Shown here: in pieces, positions 50,689 through 61,433 of the stretch | How the letters are laid out: the number at the start of each line of letters is the position of its first letter | Numbering within the stretch: position 1 is the stretch's first letter | DNA from: Micromonospora trifolii | GTDB taxonomy: Bacteria > Actinomycetota > Actinomycetes > Mycobacteriales > Micromonosporaceae | Assembly: GCF_022229005.1 (NCBI RefSeq) | Contig: NZ_JAKKFD010000082.1 | Coordinates: forward strand, 1-64,000 | Length of the DNA: 64,000 nucleotides | Direction of reading: 5' to 3' | Notes under the pieces: model-generated | What the model was told of the DNA's origin: nothing | Databases searched by the model: none | What the model saw: only the letters and a program-made list of their open reading frames with translations | Translations under genes and position numbers: made by a program

Positions 50689-51294
50689 GTGTCTCCCGCA
50701 TCGACGCGCGTCCCTCAGCAGGAACGCAGCCGCGCCACCCAGGCCCGGCTGCTGGAGGCGACCGTCGACTGCCTGATCGAGCACGGCTGGTCCGGCACCA
50801 CGACCACAGTCGTCGCCGCGCGGGCCGGTGTCTCGCGCGGAGCGCAGCTGCACCACTACCCCACCAAGGCCGCACTGGTCACGGCTGCCGTGGCCCACCT
50901 CGCCGAGCGGCGGGCCGACGAGTTGCGCACCGAGGCCGAGGCGCTGCCGGCTGGCCCGCAACGGTTGGACCGGGTCGTCGACCTGCTCGCCGTGGCGTTC
51001 ACCGGGCCGCTGTTCGTGGCCGCGCTTGAGCTGTGGGTCGCCGCCCGCACCGATCGGGAGCTGCGGGACGCCCTGGTGCCGCTGGAGGCGACGGTCGGGC
51101 GGGAGATGCACCGGCTCACCGTCGCCCTGCTCGGTGTCGACGAGCGTCGACCCGGTGTCCGCGAAGCGGTGCAGGCCACGCTCGATCTGCTCCGTGGGCT
51201 CGGGGTGGCCAACCTGCTCAGCGACGATTCCGCCCGTCGGGCCGCCCTGTTGACCACCTGGAAGCGCCAGCTCGCCACCCTGCTCACGCCCTGA
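50689..51294 (+). CDS. TetR-family transcriptional regulator of the acyl-CoA operon
   Basis: 201 residues from GTG 50689; sequence upstream to 50575 is promoter. The N-terminal DNA-binding domain is typical (ATQARLLEATVDCLIEHGW, then TTVVAARAGVSRGAQLHHY with the recognition helix and the YPTKAALV end). The C-terminal ligand domain is all-helical. It stands first in a run of catabolic genes in the same direction, 37 bases before the next, so it probably represses them until an acyl-CoA intermediate binds. Confidence 0.92.
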   Translation: MSPASTRVPQQERSRATQARLLEATVDCLIEHGWSGTTTTVVAARAGVSRGAQLHHYPTKAALVTAAVAHLAERRADELRTEAEALPAGPQRLDRVVDLLAVAFTGPLFVAALELWVAARTDRELRDALVPLEATVGREMHRLTVALLGVDERRPGVREAVQATLDLLRGLGVANLLSDDSARRAALLTTWKRQLATLLTP

Positions 51295-51331
51295 CCGCCG
51301 GCCGCAGCGGCCACCACCGACCGGAGGCACC

Positions 51332-52129
51332 ATGGTCGACCTCAGCGACCTGCTCACGGACCTGGCCGACGAGTCCGCCCAACTGGACGCCCTGGTGGCG
51401 CCACTGCCTGTAGCCGACTGGGCGAGCCCGACCCCCGCGCCGGGCTGGAGCGTCGGGCACCAGATCGCTCACCTCGCCTGGACCGACCACGTCGCGCTGT
51501 TGGCCGCGACCGATCCCGAGGCGTTCTACGCGACTGTCACCGCCGCACCGGACGTGACCCGACTCGTCGACGTCGGCGCCGAGGAGTTCCTCGCCCCGCC
51601 GGCCGAGCTGCTCGCCCGCTGGCGGGCCGGGCGAACCGCGCTCGTCGACGCACTGGCCGCCGTTCCGGCCGGGGGCAAGCTGCCCTGGTACGGCACCCGG
51701 ATGTCGGCCACCTCGATGGCCACCGCCCGGATCATGGAGACCTGGGCGCACGGCGCGGACGTGGCCGACGCCCTCGACGTGGTCCGCCCCGACAGCGACC
51801 GGCTTCGGCACGTGGCGCACCTGGGCGTGCGTACCCTCGGGCACGGTTTCGCCGCGCACGGCCGGGAGGCACCGACGGCACCGGTCCGGGTCGAGCTGGT
51901 CGGGCCCGGCGGGGAGACGTGGAGTTGGGGTCCGACGGACGCCGCCGACCGGGTCACCGGCCCGGCTCGGGACTTCTGCCTGCTGGTCACCCAGCGCCGA
52001 CACCGCGCGGACCTCGCTCTGGTCGCCACCGGGCCGGTCGCTGACGAGTGGCTCGACGTGGCCCAGGCCTTCGCCGGGCCGCCGGGTGACGGCCGGCGGC
52101 CGGCCGGCCGGAACGGGGTACGGGCATGA
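51332..52129 (+). CDS. TIGR03084 / maleylpyruvate-isomerase-like metal-binding protein
   Basis: 265 residues from ATG 51332, after GGAGG. The N-terminal DinB-like four-helix bundle has GWSVGHQIAHLAWTDH and METWAHGADVADAL, whose histidines and glutamate would bind one metal ion. The C-terminal domain is SCP2-like in layout. The family (TIGR03084, MDMPI_N fold) occurs in actinobacteria beside AtuA-type catabolic genes; its reaction is unknown, though a mycothiol-dependent step is possible from the fold. Its stop overlaps the AtuA start (ATGA). Confidence 0.85.
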   Translation: MVDLSDLLTDLADESAQLDALVAPLPVADWASPTPAPGWSVGHQIAHLAWTDHVALLAATDPEAFYATVTAAPDVTRLVDVGAEEFLAPPAELLARWRAGRTALVDALAAVPAGGKLPWYGTRMSATSMATARIMETWAHGADVADALDVVRPDSDRLRHVAHLGVRTLGHGFAAHGREAPTAPVRVELVGPGGETWSWGPTDAADRVTGPARDFCLLVTQRRHRADLALVATGPVADEWLDVAQAFAGPPGDGRRPAGRNGVRA

Positions 52130-53790
52130 TCCGCATCGGCAACGCCTCCGGCTTCTACGGTGACCGGTTCACCGCCTGGCGGGAGATGCTCGACGGCGGT
52201 GACCTGGATGTGCTGACCGGCGACTACCTGGCCGAGTTGACCATGCTGATCCTCGCCCGGGACCGCCTGCGCGACCCCGACCTGGGCTACGCGAAGACGT
52301 TCCTGCGGCAACTGGAGACCTGCCTCGGCACCGCCCTCGACAGTGGGGTGCGGATCGTGACAAACGCCGGCGGGCTGAACCCGGCCGGCCTGGCCGCCGC
52401 CATCGAGAAGCTCGCCCACCGGCTCGGGCTGCCGACCCAGGTCGGGTACGTCGAGGGCGACACGATCCAGCGACCGGACGCGTTGAGCGCCAACGCCTAC
52501 CTCGGCGCGTTCGGGATCGCGGCCTGCCTCGAAGCCGGTGCGGACGTGGTGGTCACCGGCCGGGTCACCGACGCGTCGCTGGTCGTCGGCCCGGCCATCG
52601 CCCGGTACGGGTGGGGCCGCGACGACCTCGACGAGCTGGCCGGGGCCACCGTCGCGGGGCACCTGGTCGAGTGCGGCGCGCAGGTCACCGGCGGCAACTT
52701 CAGCTTCTTCACCGAACTGCCCGACGGCGGTCACCGGCCCGGGTTCCCGATCGTCGAGGTGCACAGCGACGGCTCATCGGTGGTCACCAAGCATCCGGGC
52801 ACCGGTGGGGCGGTCACAGTGGAGACGGTCACCGCCCAACTGCTCTACGAGATCGGCGGACCCGCGTACCTCGGGCCGGACGTGGTGACCCGACTGGACT
52901 CGGTGACACTGCGCCCCGACGGGCCGGATCGGGTCCGGGTCGCAGGCGTTCGGGGCACGCCGCCACCGCCCACGCTGAAGGTGGGCGTCAACAACCTCGG
53001 CGGCTTCCGCAACTCGATGACGTTCGTCCTCTGCGGGCTGGACATCGAGGCGAAAGCGGCCCTGGTCCGTGGGCAGGTCGAGGAGGCGGTGGGCAAGGAC
53101 GGGCTGGAGTTCACGCTGGCCCGGACCGACCATCCGGACGCCGCCGACACCGAGGCCGCCAGCGCCCTGCTGCACGTACACCTGCGCGACGGCGACAAGG
53201 CGCGGGCCGGGCGGGCCTTCTCGGCCGCCGCCGTGGAGCTGGCTCTGGCCTCCTACCCGGGCTGCACGCTGACCACGCTGCCCGGTGACGCGACACCGTA
53301 CGGCGTCTTCACCGCCGACGCGGTGCCACAGGACGCGGTGGCGCACGTCGCGGTGCTGCCCGGCGGCGAGCGGGTGCCGATCGCACCGCCGATCCGCACC
53401 GCCCCCGCCACGCGGGACGAGTCGAGCCCGGGTGGTGAGGCGGCGGTCGACGGCCCGACCCGGCGCGGGGCGCTCGGCGAGGTGGTCGGCGCACGCTCCG
53501 GAGACAAGGGCGGGGACGCGAACCTCGGTGTCTGGGCGCGAACCGATGCGGGGTATGCGTGGCTGCGGACCTGGCTGACGGTCGAACGGCTGGCCGAGCT
53601 GGTGCCGGAGACCGCGCCGCTGACGGTACGGCGCTACGAACTGCCGAACCTGCGCGCCGTCAACTTCGTGATCGAGGGCCTGCTCGGCGCGGGCGTGGCC
53701 GCGTCCACCCGGTTCGACCCGCAGGCCAAGGCGCTCGGCGAACTGCTGCGCGCCCGGGTCGTCGACCTGCCGACAGCGGCATCCCGATGA
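52126..53790 (+). CDS. Acyclic terpene utilization AtuA-family protein
   Basis: 554 residues from ATG 52126, coupled to the preceding gene. Residues 1 to about 435 are the AtuA domain (RIGNASGFYGDRF, VTNAGGLNPAGLA, VVTGRVTDASLVVGPA, QVTGGNFSFF, LKVGVNNLGGFRN). After a disordered linker, the C-terminal ~100 residues (GARSGDKGGDANLGVWAR to LPNLRAVNFVIEGLLGAG) are the AtuA-like ferredoxin-fold domain, fused here in one chain. AtuA is needed for citronellol/geraniol breakdown in Pseudomonas, but its activity is not established. The next gene starts inside its stop (ATGA). Confidence 0.9.
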   Translation: MIRIGNASGFYGDRFTAWREMLDGGDLDVLTGDYLAELTMLILARDRLRDPDLGYAKTFLRQLETCLGTALDSGVRIVTNAGGLNPAGLAAAIEKLAHRLGLPTQVGYVEGDTIQRPDALSANAYLGAFGIAACLEAGADVVVTGRVTDASLVVGPAIARYGWGRDDLDELAGATVAGHLVECGAQVTGGNFSFFTELPDGGHRPGFPIVEVHSDGSSVVTKHPGTGGAVTVETVTAQLLYEIGGPAYLGPDVVTRLDSVTLRPDGPDRVRVAGVRGTPPPPTLKVGVNNLGGFRNSMTFVLCGLDIEAKAALVRGQVEEAVGKDGLEFTLARTDHPDAADTEAASALLHVHLRDGDKARAGRAFSAAAVELALASYPGCTLTTLPGDATPYGVFTADAVPQDAVAHVAVLPGGERVPIAPPIRTAPATRDESSPGGEAAVDGPTRRGALGEVVGARSGDKGGDANLGVWARTDAGYAWLRTWLTVERLAELVPETAPLTVRRYELPNLRAVNFVIEGLLGAGVAASTRFDPQAKALGELLRARVVDLPTAASR

Positions 53791-54979
53791 GCATCGTGGA
53801 CACACCGGAGCGCCGGCAACTGCGCGAGCTGACCCGGGCGTTCGTGACCCGGGAGGTGTTGCCGCACCTGGACGACTGGGAGCGGGCCGGCGAGGTGCCC
53901 CGGGCGCTGCACGCGACCGCCGCGAAGCTCGGCCTGCTCGGCATCGGCTTTCCGGAGTCGGTCGGTGGCAGCGGCGGTGACCTGCTCGACTCGATCATCG
54001 TGACGGAGGAGCTGATCCGATCGGGCGGCTCGTCCGGGCTGGTGGCGGCCCTGTTCACGCACGGAATCGCGTTGCCGCACATGGTCGCCGCGGCCGGTGC
54101 CCGCACCGGTGGCTCGCTGGGCGGTCGGCTCGGCGGTCTCTCGTCCCCCGGTGACGAGAGCCTGATCGAGCGGTACGTGCGGCCCACGCTGTCCGGGACG
54201 ATGATCGGCGCGCTGGCCATCACCGAGCCGGACGGCGGATCGGACGTGGCCGGCATCCGCACGACAGCCCGTCGCGACGGCGACCACTACGTGGTGAACG
54301 GGTCGAAGACGTACATCACCAGCGGGCACCGGGCCGACTTCGTGACCACCGCGGTGTGTACCGACTTCCCCGGCAGCGGCGAACTCACCCTGCTGGTCAT
54401 CGACAAGGAGTCGCCCGGGTTCACAGTGGGACGCCGGTTGGAGAAGCTGGGCTGGCACTGCTCGGACACCGCCGAACTGTCCTTCGCTGGCGTGCGGGTG
54501 CCGGTCGCCAACCGGATCGGCGCGGAGAACACCGGCTTCCTGGCGATCATGCAGCACTTCGCGGCGGAGCGGCTGTCGCTGGCGACGCAGGCGTACGCGA
54601 CAGCGCAGCGCTGCGTCGAGTTGGCGGTGCGCTGGTGCCGCGACCGGGAGACCTTCGGGCGTCCGCTGGCCAGCCGGCAGTTGATCCGGCACCGGTTGGC
54701 CGAGATGCACACCCGGGCCGAGGCGGCCCGGTCGTACGTGCACGAGGTCGCGGGTCGGGTCGCGGCCGGCGAGCCGGTGGTGACCGAGGTGGCGATGGCG
54801 AAGAACGTGGCGGTGGCCGCCTGCGACCACGTCGTCGACCAGGCGTTGCAGTTGCACGGCGGCTTCGGCTACCTGCGCGACGCCGAGGTGGAGCGGCACT
54901 ATCGCGACGCGCGGATCCTCGGCATCGGCGGCGGCACCACCGAGATCATGAACGAGATCATCGCGAAGGGCATGGGCCT

Positions 54980-54983
<4 letters not shown>
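53787..54983 (+). CDS. Acyl-CoA dehydrogenase (first of two in the operon)
   Basis: 398 residues from ATG 53787, overlapping the AtuA stop (ATGA). The FAD-dependent fold is clear: ALAITEPDGGSDVAGIRTTA, NGSKTYITSGHRADF, RDRETFGRPLASRQLIRHRLAEM, and GGFGYLRDAEVERHYRDARI. At the usual catalytic Glu position of the last motif there is Asp (LRD), while a Glu is present in FAAERLSLA, the position used by isovaleryl-CoA dehydrogenases. That favours a branched-chain acyl-CoA substrate, though this is inference. It should feed an enoyl-CoA to the carboxylase encoded next. Confidence 0.92.
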
Positions 54984-56581
<1,598 letters not shown>

Positions 56582-56588
56582 ACCGTGA

Positions 56589-56626
56589 GCGCGAGGAACG
56601 CAGCGAAGCGGAGTCCCGCAGTCGCG
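56589..56626. repeat. Dispersed GCGCGAGGA...CCCGCAGTCG-type repeat, third copy
   Basis: It reads GCGCGAGGAACGCAGCGAAG then CGGAGTCCCGCAGTCGCG and is related to the two copies upstream of ftsH (25775-25863). It sits in the only sizeable gap of the otherwise coupled acyl-CoA operon, just before the biotin carboxylase start. Confidence 0.6.
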
Positions 56627-56650
56627 AACGAAAGGCAGGCTCAGGGCACC

Positions 56651-58645
56651 ATGATCACTAGACTGCTCGTGGCCAACCGGGGCGAGATCGCCCGTCGGGT
56701 CTTCGCCACCTGCCGAACGCTCGGCGTGCAGACCGTCGCCGTGCACTCGGACGCGGACGCCGACGCGCCGTTCGTGGCCGAGGCCGACCAGGCCGTACGC
56801 CTGCCGGGGAGTTCGCCGACCGAGACGTACCTGCGGGTCGACCTGATCCTGGACGCGGTCCGCCGCAGCGGCGCGGACGCCGTCCACCCCGGGTACGGGT
56901 TCCTCGCCGAGAACGCCGAGTTCGCGGCGGCGGTGACCGACGCCGGTCTGACCTGGGTCGGGCCGCCGGCCAAGGTGATCGCCGCGATGGGCGACAAGCT
57001 GGCGGCGAAGGCGCTGCTCGCCGAGGCCGGTGTGCCGATGCTGCCGAGTTGGACCGACACCGACGAGATCGCGGACTTCCCGGTGCTGGTGAAGGCGTCC
57101 GCCGGCGGTGGCGGCCGGGGCATGCGGATCGTCCGGGCCGCCGACGAGCTGGCCGAGGCAGTGGCCTCCGCGCGCCGCGAGGCGGCTGCCGCGTTCGGCG
57201 ACGGCACTGTCTTCATCGAGCGGTACGTCGAGCGCGGCCGGCACGTCGAGGTGCAGATCTTTGGTGACGCGCACGGTCGAGTGGTGGCCCTCGGCGACCG
57301 GGAGTGCTCGATCCAGCGGCGGCACCAGAAGATCGTCGAGGAGGCGCCGGCTGTCGTTCCGGACCGGGTGCGGACGGCGTTGCACGGGGCGGCGGTGGCC
57401 GCCGGACGCGCTGTCGACTACCTGGGCGCGGGCACCGTGGAGTTCCTGCTCGCCCCGGGTGGCGAGTTCTTCTTCCTGGAGATGAACACCCGACTTCAGG
57501 TCGAGCACCCGGTCACCGAGTTGTGCACCGGGCTGGACCTGGTGGGGTTGCAACTGCTCGTCGCCGAGGGTGAGCCGTTGCCGGTGGCCCTGCCGGCGAG
57601 CACCGGGCACGCGATCGAGGTACGCCTCTGCGCCGAGGACGCGGCGGCGGGTTGGCGGCCGGCCACCGGGACCCTGCACAGGTTCAGCGTCGGCGCGGTG
57701 GCGACCGAGTTCGGCGGACTGGCCGGGCCGGGCCTGCGACTCGACTCGGGTGTGCTGGCCGGCTCGGTGGTCGGGGTGCACTACGACTCGATGCTCGCGA
57801 AGGTGATCGCCTGGGGTCGTACCCGCGCGGAGGCGACCCGGCTGCTGGCCGGCGCGCTGGCCCGGGCCGAGCTGCACGGGGTGACCACCAACCGGGACCT
57901 GCTGGTCCGGGTGCTGCGCAGTCCCGCGTTCGCCGCCGTGGAGATCGACACGGGTTTCCTGGACCGGCACACGGAGGTCTTCGCCCCGCTGCTCCCCGCC
58001 GACCGGCTGCCGATCACCGCCCTCGCCGCGGCGCTGGCCGCTGCCGCCCAGCGCCGGGCGACAGCGCCGGTGCTCGCCGGGCTCCCCTCCGGCTGGCGCA
58101 ACGTGCCCGCCGTTTCCCAGACCACACGCTTCGTCGGGCCGGACGGCGAGGAGATCGAGATCCGCTACCGGCTGGACCGGACCGGCCGGCTCGCCGACTG
58201 GTCCAGCACGCCGACGAAGGAAGCCGCTGAATCAGCGGGAGCCTCCGACGTGGCGCTGGTGGAGGCCACCCCGGATCGGGTGGTGCTCGACGTCGACGGG
58301 GTTCGCCGCCCGTACCGCGTACACCGGGCGGGGTCGGCTGTCTTCGTGGACGGCCCGGACGGGGCGGCGAGCCTGGTCGAGCTGCCACGTCTTCCGCTGC
58401 CCACCGCGGCGGTGGCAGCCGGGTCGCTGCTCGCGCCGTTGCCCGGCGTGGTGACCCGGGTGCACGTCGAGGTCGGCCAGCGGGTCGCGGCCGGCGATCC
58501 GCTGCTCACGCTGGAAGCGATGAAGCTGGAACATCCCGTGCTCGCCCCGATCGACGGCGTGGTCGCCGAGCTGCCGGTGCCGACCGGCGGTCAGGTGCAG
58601 ACGGGCGCCGTGTTGGCCGTTGTCGACGAAAAGGACCCCCGATGA
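56651..58645 (+). CDS. Acyl-CoA carboxylase biotin carboxylase/biotin carrier (alpha) subunit
   Basis: 664 residues from ATG 56651 (MITRLLVANRGEIARRVF); 22 codons upstream in frame are the intergenic repeat. The biotin carboxylase ATP-grasp domain has KASAGGGGRGM, RECSIQRRHQKIVEEAP, FLEMNTRLQVEHPVTE and the usual C-lobe. A linking domain and a C-terminal biotinyl carrier follow; the biotin site is EAMKLEH, with Leu replacing the usual second Met, near residue 624. It charges biotin with bicarbonate and ATP and hands it to the beta subunit upstream. Its stop overlaps the next start (ATGA). Confidence 0.93.
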   Translation: MITRLLVANRGEIARRVFATCRTLGVQTVAVHSDADADAPFVAEADQAVRLPGSSPTETYLRVDLILDAVRRSGADAVHPGYGFLAENAEFAAAVTDAGLTWVGPPAKVIAAMGDKLAAKALLAEAGVPMLPSWTDTDEIADFPVLVKASAGGGGRGMRIVRAADELAEAVASARREAAAAFGDGTVFIERYVERGRHVEVQIFGDAHGRVVALGDRECSIQRRHQKIVEEAPAVVPDRVRTALHGAAVAAGRAVDYLGAGTVEFLLAPGGEFFFLEMNTRLQVEHPVTELCTGLDLVGLQLLVAEGEPLPVALPASTGHAIEVRLCAEDAAAGWRPATGTLHRFSVGAVATEFGGLAGPGLRLDSGVLAGSVVGVHYDSMLAKVIAWGRTRAEATRLLAGALARAELHGVTTNRDLLVRVLRSPAFAAVEIDTGFLDRHTEVFAPLLPADRLPITALAAALAAAAQRRATAPVLAGLPSGWRNVPAVSQTTRFVGPDGEEIEIRYRLDRTGRLADWSSTPTKEAAESAGASDVALVEATPDRVVLDVDGVRRPYRVHRAGSAVFVDGPDGAASLVELPRLPLPTAAVAAGSLLAPLPGVVTRVHVEVGQRVAAGDPLLTLEAMKLEHPVLAPIDGVVAELPVPTGGQVQTGAVLAVVDEKDPR

Positions 58646-59832
58646 CCTTCGACCTCACCCCCGAGCAGGACCAGCTGCGCGACGCCGTGCGGGCGTTGGG
58701 CCGCCGGTACGGCCACTCCTACTTCGTCGAGAAGGCGAGGGCCGGCGAACACACCACCGAACTGTGGGCGGAGGCCGGACGGCTCGGCTACCTGGGGGTC
58801 AACATCCCCACCGAGTACGGCGGCGGGGGCGGCGGCATCACCGAGCTGGCCATCGTCTGCGAGGAGTTGGCGGCGGCGGGTTGCCCGCTGCTGCTGCTGG
58901 TGGTCTCCCCCGCCATCGCGGCGACAGTGCTCAGTCGGCACGGCACCGAGGAGCAGCGCAAGCGGCACCTGCCGGGCCTCGCCGACGGCTCCCAGAAGAT
59001 CGTTTTTGCGATCACCGAGCCGGAGGCCGGTTCCAACTTCCACCGGCTCGGCACCGTGGCTCGCCGCGACGGGAACGGCTGGCTGCTGAACGGCCGCAAG
59101 TGCTACATCTCCGGCGTCGACGAGGCCGGTCACGTGCTGGTGGTGGCCCGTGTCGCCGTCGATGACGGCCCAGCCGGTTCAGCGGATGCGTCTGCGCAGA
59201 AGCTCAAGCCGGCGCTGTTCCTGGTGCCGACCGACGCGGCCGGGCTGACCAGGTCCAAGCTGGACATGGAGATCGTGTCCCCGGAGAACCAGTTCCTGCT
59301 CTACCTGGACGACGTGCGGGTGCCCGCCGACGCGCTGCTCGGCGAGTCGCTGGACGCCGGGCTGCCGGCCCTCTTCGCCGGGCTCAACCCCGAGCGGATC
59401 ACGGTGGCCGCCATGGGCGCCGGCACCGGCCGCTACGCCATCGAACGGGCCAGTGAGTACACCGCCACCCGCAAGGTCTGGGGTGGTCGGAGCATCGGCT
59501 CGCACCAGGGGGTGTCGCACCCGCTGGCACACGCGGCGGTGCAGGTGGAGCTGGCCCGCCTCATGATCCAGAAGGCGGCCACCCTGTACGACGCCGGCCG
59601 TGACCTGGAGGCCGGGGTCGCCGGCAACATGGCCAAGTACGCGGCCGGGGAGGCCGCCGCGCTCGCCGTGGACACCGCCGTGCAGGTGCTCGGCGGCGCC
59701 GGCATGACCACCGAGTACGGGGTGGCGACCCTGCTCGGCGCGGTCCGGGCCGGCCGGATCGCCCCGGTCAGCCGCGAGATGATCCTCAACTTCGTGGCCC
59801 AACACGTCCTCGGTCAGGACAAGTCGTACTAA
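58642..59832 (+). CDS. Acyl-CoA dehydrogenase (second of two in the operon)
   Basis: 396 residues from ATG 58642, overlapping the carboxylase stop (ATGA). Family sequences include FAITEPEAGSNFHRLGTVA, LLNGRKCYISGVDEAGHV and GGAGMTTEYGVATLLGAVRAGRI. The C-terminal motif lacks the typical E-x3-ER-x2-RD pattern, so it is a distant ACAD-like member, perhaps acting on a different intermediate from the first dehydrogenase. A Ser/Ala-rich insert (VDDGPAGSADASAQ) lies mid-protein. Last gene of the operon; it ends at a perfect hairpin. Confidence 0.9.
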   Translation: MTFDLTPEQDQLRDAVRALGRRYGHSYFVEKARAGEHTTELWAEAGRLGYLGVNIPTEYGGGGGGITELAIVCEELAAAGCPLLLLVVSPAIAATVLSRHGTEEQRKRHLPGLADGSQKIVFAITEPEAGSNFHRLGTVARRDGNGWLLNGRKCYISGVDEAGHVLVVARVAVDDGPAGSADASAQKLKPALFLVPTDAAGLTRSKLDMEIVSPENQFLLYLDDVRVPADALLGESLDAGLPALFAGLNPERITVAAMGAGTGRYAIERASEYTATRKVWGGRSIGSHQGVSHPLAHAAVQVELARLMIQKAATLYDAGRDLEAGVAGNMAKYAAGEAAALAVDTAVQVLGGAGMTTEYGVATLLGAVRAGRIAPVSREMILNFVAQHVLGQDKSY

Positions 59833-59842
59833 GCCTGCAGAC

Positions 59843-59865
59843 GGGCGGGCCGAGCCGGCCCGCCC
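59843..59865 (+). terminator. Hairpin terminator of the acyl-CoA operon
   Basis: gggcgggccg (59843-59852) and cggcccgccc (59856-59865) pair perfectly across a three-base loop, 10 bases after the stop. Confidence 0.75.
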
Positions 59866-59871
59866 GGCCGT

Positions 59872-59948
59872 TGATCGACTCGGCTTCCTGGGTTCCGGGG
59901 TGTCCGAGAGCCAGTGACACCCCGATTTCCAGGGAGCCGAGTCGATCA
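59872..59948. repeat. 77-base near-perfect palindrome
   Basis: The outer arms tgatcgactcggcttcctgg (59872-59891) and its complement at 59929-59948 differ at one position. After a short unpaired bulge an inner stem ggggtgtc/gacacccc continues to an 11-base loop. It lies just after the acyl-CoA operon terminator and 29 bases before the end of a convergent gene. Too elaborate for a simple terminator; it resembles a small mobile or REP-like palindromic element. Confidence 0.8.
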
Positions 59949-59977
59949 GCCGCTCGGCCGCGTGACGCGCGGCCTCC

Positions 59978-60991
59978 TCACGCGCCTTGTGTGCCCGAGC
60001 GCTCCCGCTGGTGCAGGATCGCCACTGCCACCGCGAAGAACAGCGTGGGCGCCAGCACCAACACCAGCCACTGCGCCGGGGTGAGCGCAGCGAGCACACC
60101 GTCGTGGGTGGGACGCTTCAGGATCGTCCCCGTGCTGCTGAACCCCACCCGGGTGAGCAGCAGCGTGACGCCCACCGGAACCACAAGCGCGAGCAGGCGT
60201 CGCCGCAACACCGCCGGCGTCGACAGGATGACAAGGGCGAAGAGCAGGTATCCCGCAGTCAGCAGGATCGCCTCGATCCGGCCGACGCCGACGGTGAAGA
60301 TCCACGTGCCGTAAACGGGAGTCGTCGAGTCATCAGCACCAGTCACCTGGGCGATGCTCGGAGCACCCACGCTGACCAGCGTCGCCGCCGCCAGCGTGCC
60401 GAGCCGCCAGCGCGCGAGCGAAGCCGTGGCGGAACGGGGAGCATGGACGGCGAGCACCAGCGGGACCATCGCGGCGAGCACGGCGGGCCAGAGATTGCGC
60501 ACCGTGGAATATTGCCCGTAATCCTCGGCGACCCGCACCACCTCGAACGCCGCGCAACAGACGGCGATCGCGGCTGCTGCCCGGCCCCACCCGAACACGG
60601 CCGACACCGCCACGGTGAGCCACAGCAGCGCCACGAAACCGACCGGCCAGAGGACGAACGGTTCTCCCAACCCCTCGGGATAGCCGTCCGCGAACATGGC
60701 GAGGTGCAGCACCGGAACGCGCGCATCCCGCACGAACAACATCAACGCGGCGATCAGGCCGAGCGCCTGTGCCGCCTCCCGCCACGCATTGCCCGAGAAT
60801 CGCGCACCAGCCTGGCGGACATGCGCGTGCAACGCCCCGCCGAGCAGGGCGAGCACGTCCCGCGCCGCCGGCCTGCGCTGGCCCGGTGACGCGTCGTCCA
60901 GCAGCACCCCGATCAGCTCGTCCTCGTACTGCCGACGGTAGGCGCGGGGATAACAGGCCATCAGCCACCGGTAACCGTGTTCCAACGTCAT
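59978..60991 (-). CDS. Polytopic membrane protein encoded with a PadR regulator
   Basis: 337 residues from ATG 60991, overlapping the PadR stop (ATGA). The first ~70 residues (HGYRWLMACYPRAYRRQYEDE, then DVLALLGGALHAHVRQ) form a cytoplasmic helical region common in proteins paired with PadR regulators in actinobacteria. About seven membrane helices follow. No catalytic motif is evident. The pairing suggests that the PadR protein controls this gene in response to a membrane-active or lipophilic compound, but that is inference. Confidence 0.8.
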   Translation of the reverse strand: MTLEHGYRWLMACYPRAYRRQYEDELIGVLLDDASPGQRRPAARDVLALLGGALHAHVRQAGARFSGNAWREAAQALGLIAALMLFVRDARVPVLHLAMFADGYPEGLGEPFVLWPVGFVALLWLTVAVSAVFGWGRAAAAIAVCCAAFEVVRVAEDYGQYSTVRNLWPAVLAAMVPLVLAVHAPRSATASLARWRLGTLAAATLVSVGAPSIAQVTGADDSTTPVYGTWIFTVGVGRIEAILLTAGYLLFALVILSTPAVLRRRLLALVVPVGVTLLLTRVGFSSTGTILKRPTHDGVLAALTPAQWLVLVLAPTLFFAVAVAILHQRERSGTQGA

Positions 60992-61335
60992 GCCGCACCC
61001 CCGTCGACGATGAGACCGGCGCGGCGCAGTCGCACGCTCGCCGCGTCGGCGTTGCTCCGCAGACGCGCCGACTCTTCGGCCAGGCGTTGCGCCCCCGACG
61101 CCGTGAGTCGGTAGTAGCGGCGCAACCTGGACTGCACCTGCTCCTCGCGTTCGATGTCGATGAGGCCCTCGGTCCGCAGCCGGTCGAGGGCCGCGTAGAG
61201 GGTGCCGGCGCGCAGGTCGACCCGCCCATCGGAGATCTGGCGGACCTCCTCGAGGACGGCGTAACCGTGCCGTGGAGCCTCGACGAGTGCGGTGAGGATC
61301 AGATAGGTGGACTCATGCATGGAAGCCTTCGCCAT
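60988..61335 (-). CDS. PadR-family transcriptional regulator
   Basis: 115 residues from ATG 61335 (MAKASMHESTYL); ATG 61320, after GAAGG, is an alternative. The winged-helix domain matches PadR: STYLILTALVEAPRHGYAVL, VRQISDGRVDLRAGTLYAAL, LRTEGLIDIE and RRYYRLTASGAQRL. It is of the short subfamily with a single C-terminal dimerisation helix. It is coupled by ATGA to the membrane protein downstream and is probably autoregulated through the repeats directly upstream. Confidence 0.92.
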   Translation of the reverse strand: MAKASMHESTYLILTALVEAPRHGYAVLEEVRQISDGRVDLRAGTLYAALDRLRTEGLIDIEREEQVQSRLRRYYRLTASGAQRLAEESARLRSNADAASVRLRRAGLIVDGGAA

Positions 61336-61342
61336 CGTCGCA

Positions 61343-61367
61343 GCATATACCGTCCGACTGCATATAC
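61343..61367. promoter_or_regulatory. Direct repeat upstream of padR (candidate operator/promoter)
   Basis: GCATATAC occurs twice, at 61343-61350 and 61360-61367, 17 bases apart, in an otherwise GC-rich region. Read on the minus strand the copies are GTATATGC and include -10-like TATATG. They start eight bases before the padR ATG. Confidence 0.5.
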
Positions 61368-61433
61368 GGCCACGCCTCTCACCGCGATTCGTATCGTGTT
61401 TACCGGCCCGCCCAGCCGGACAAGGGAGGCGGC

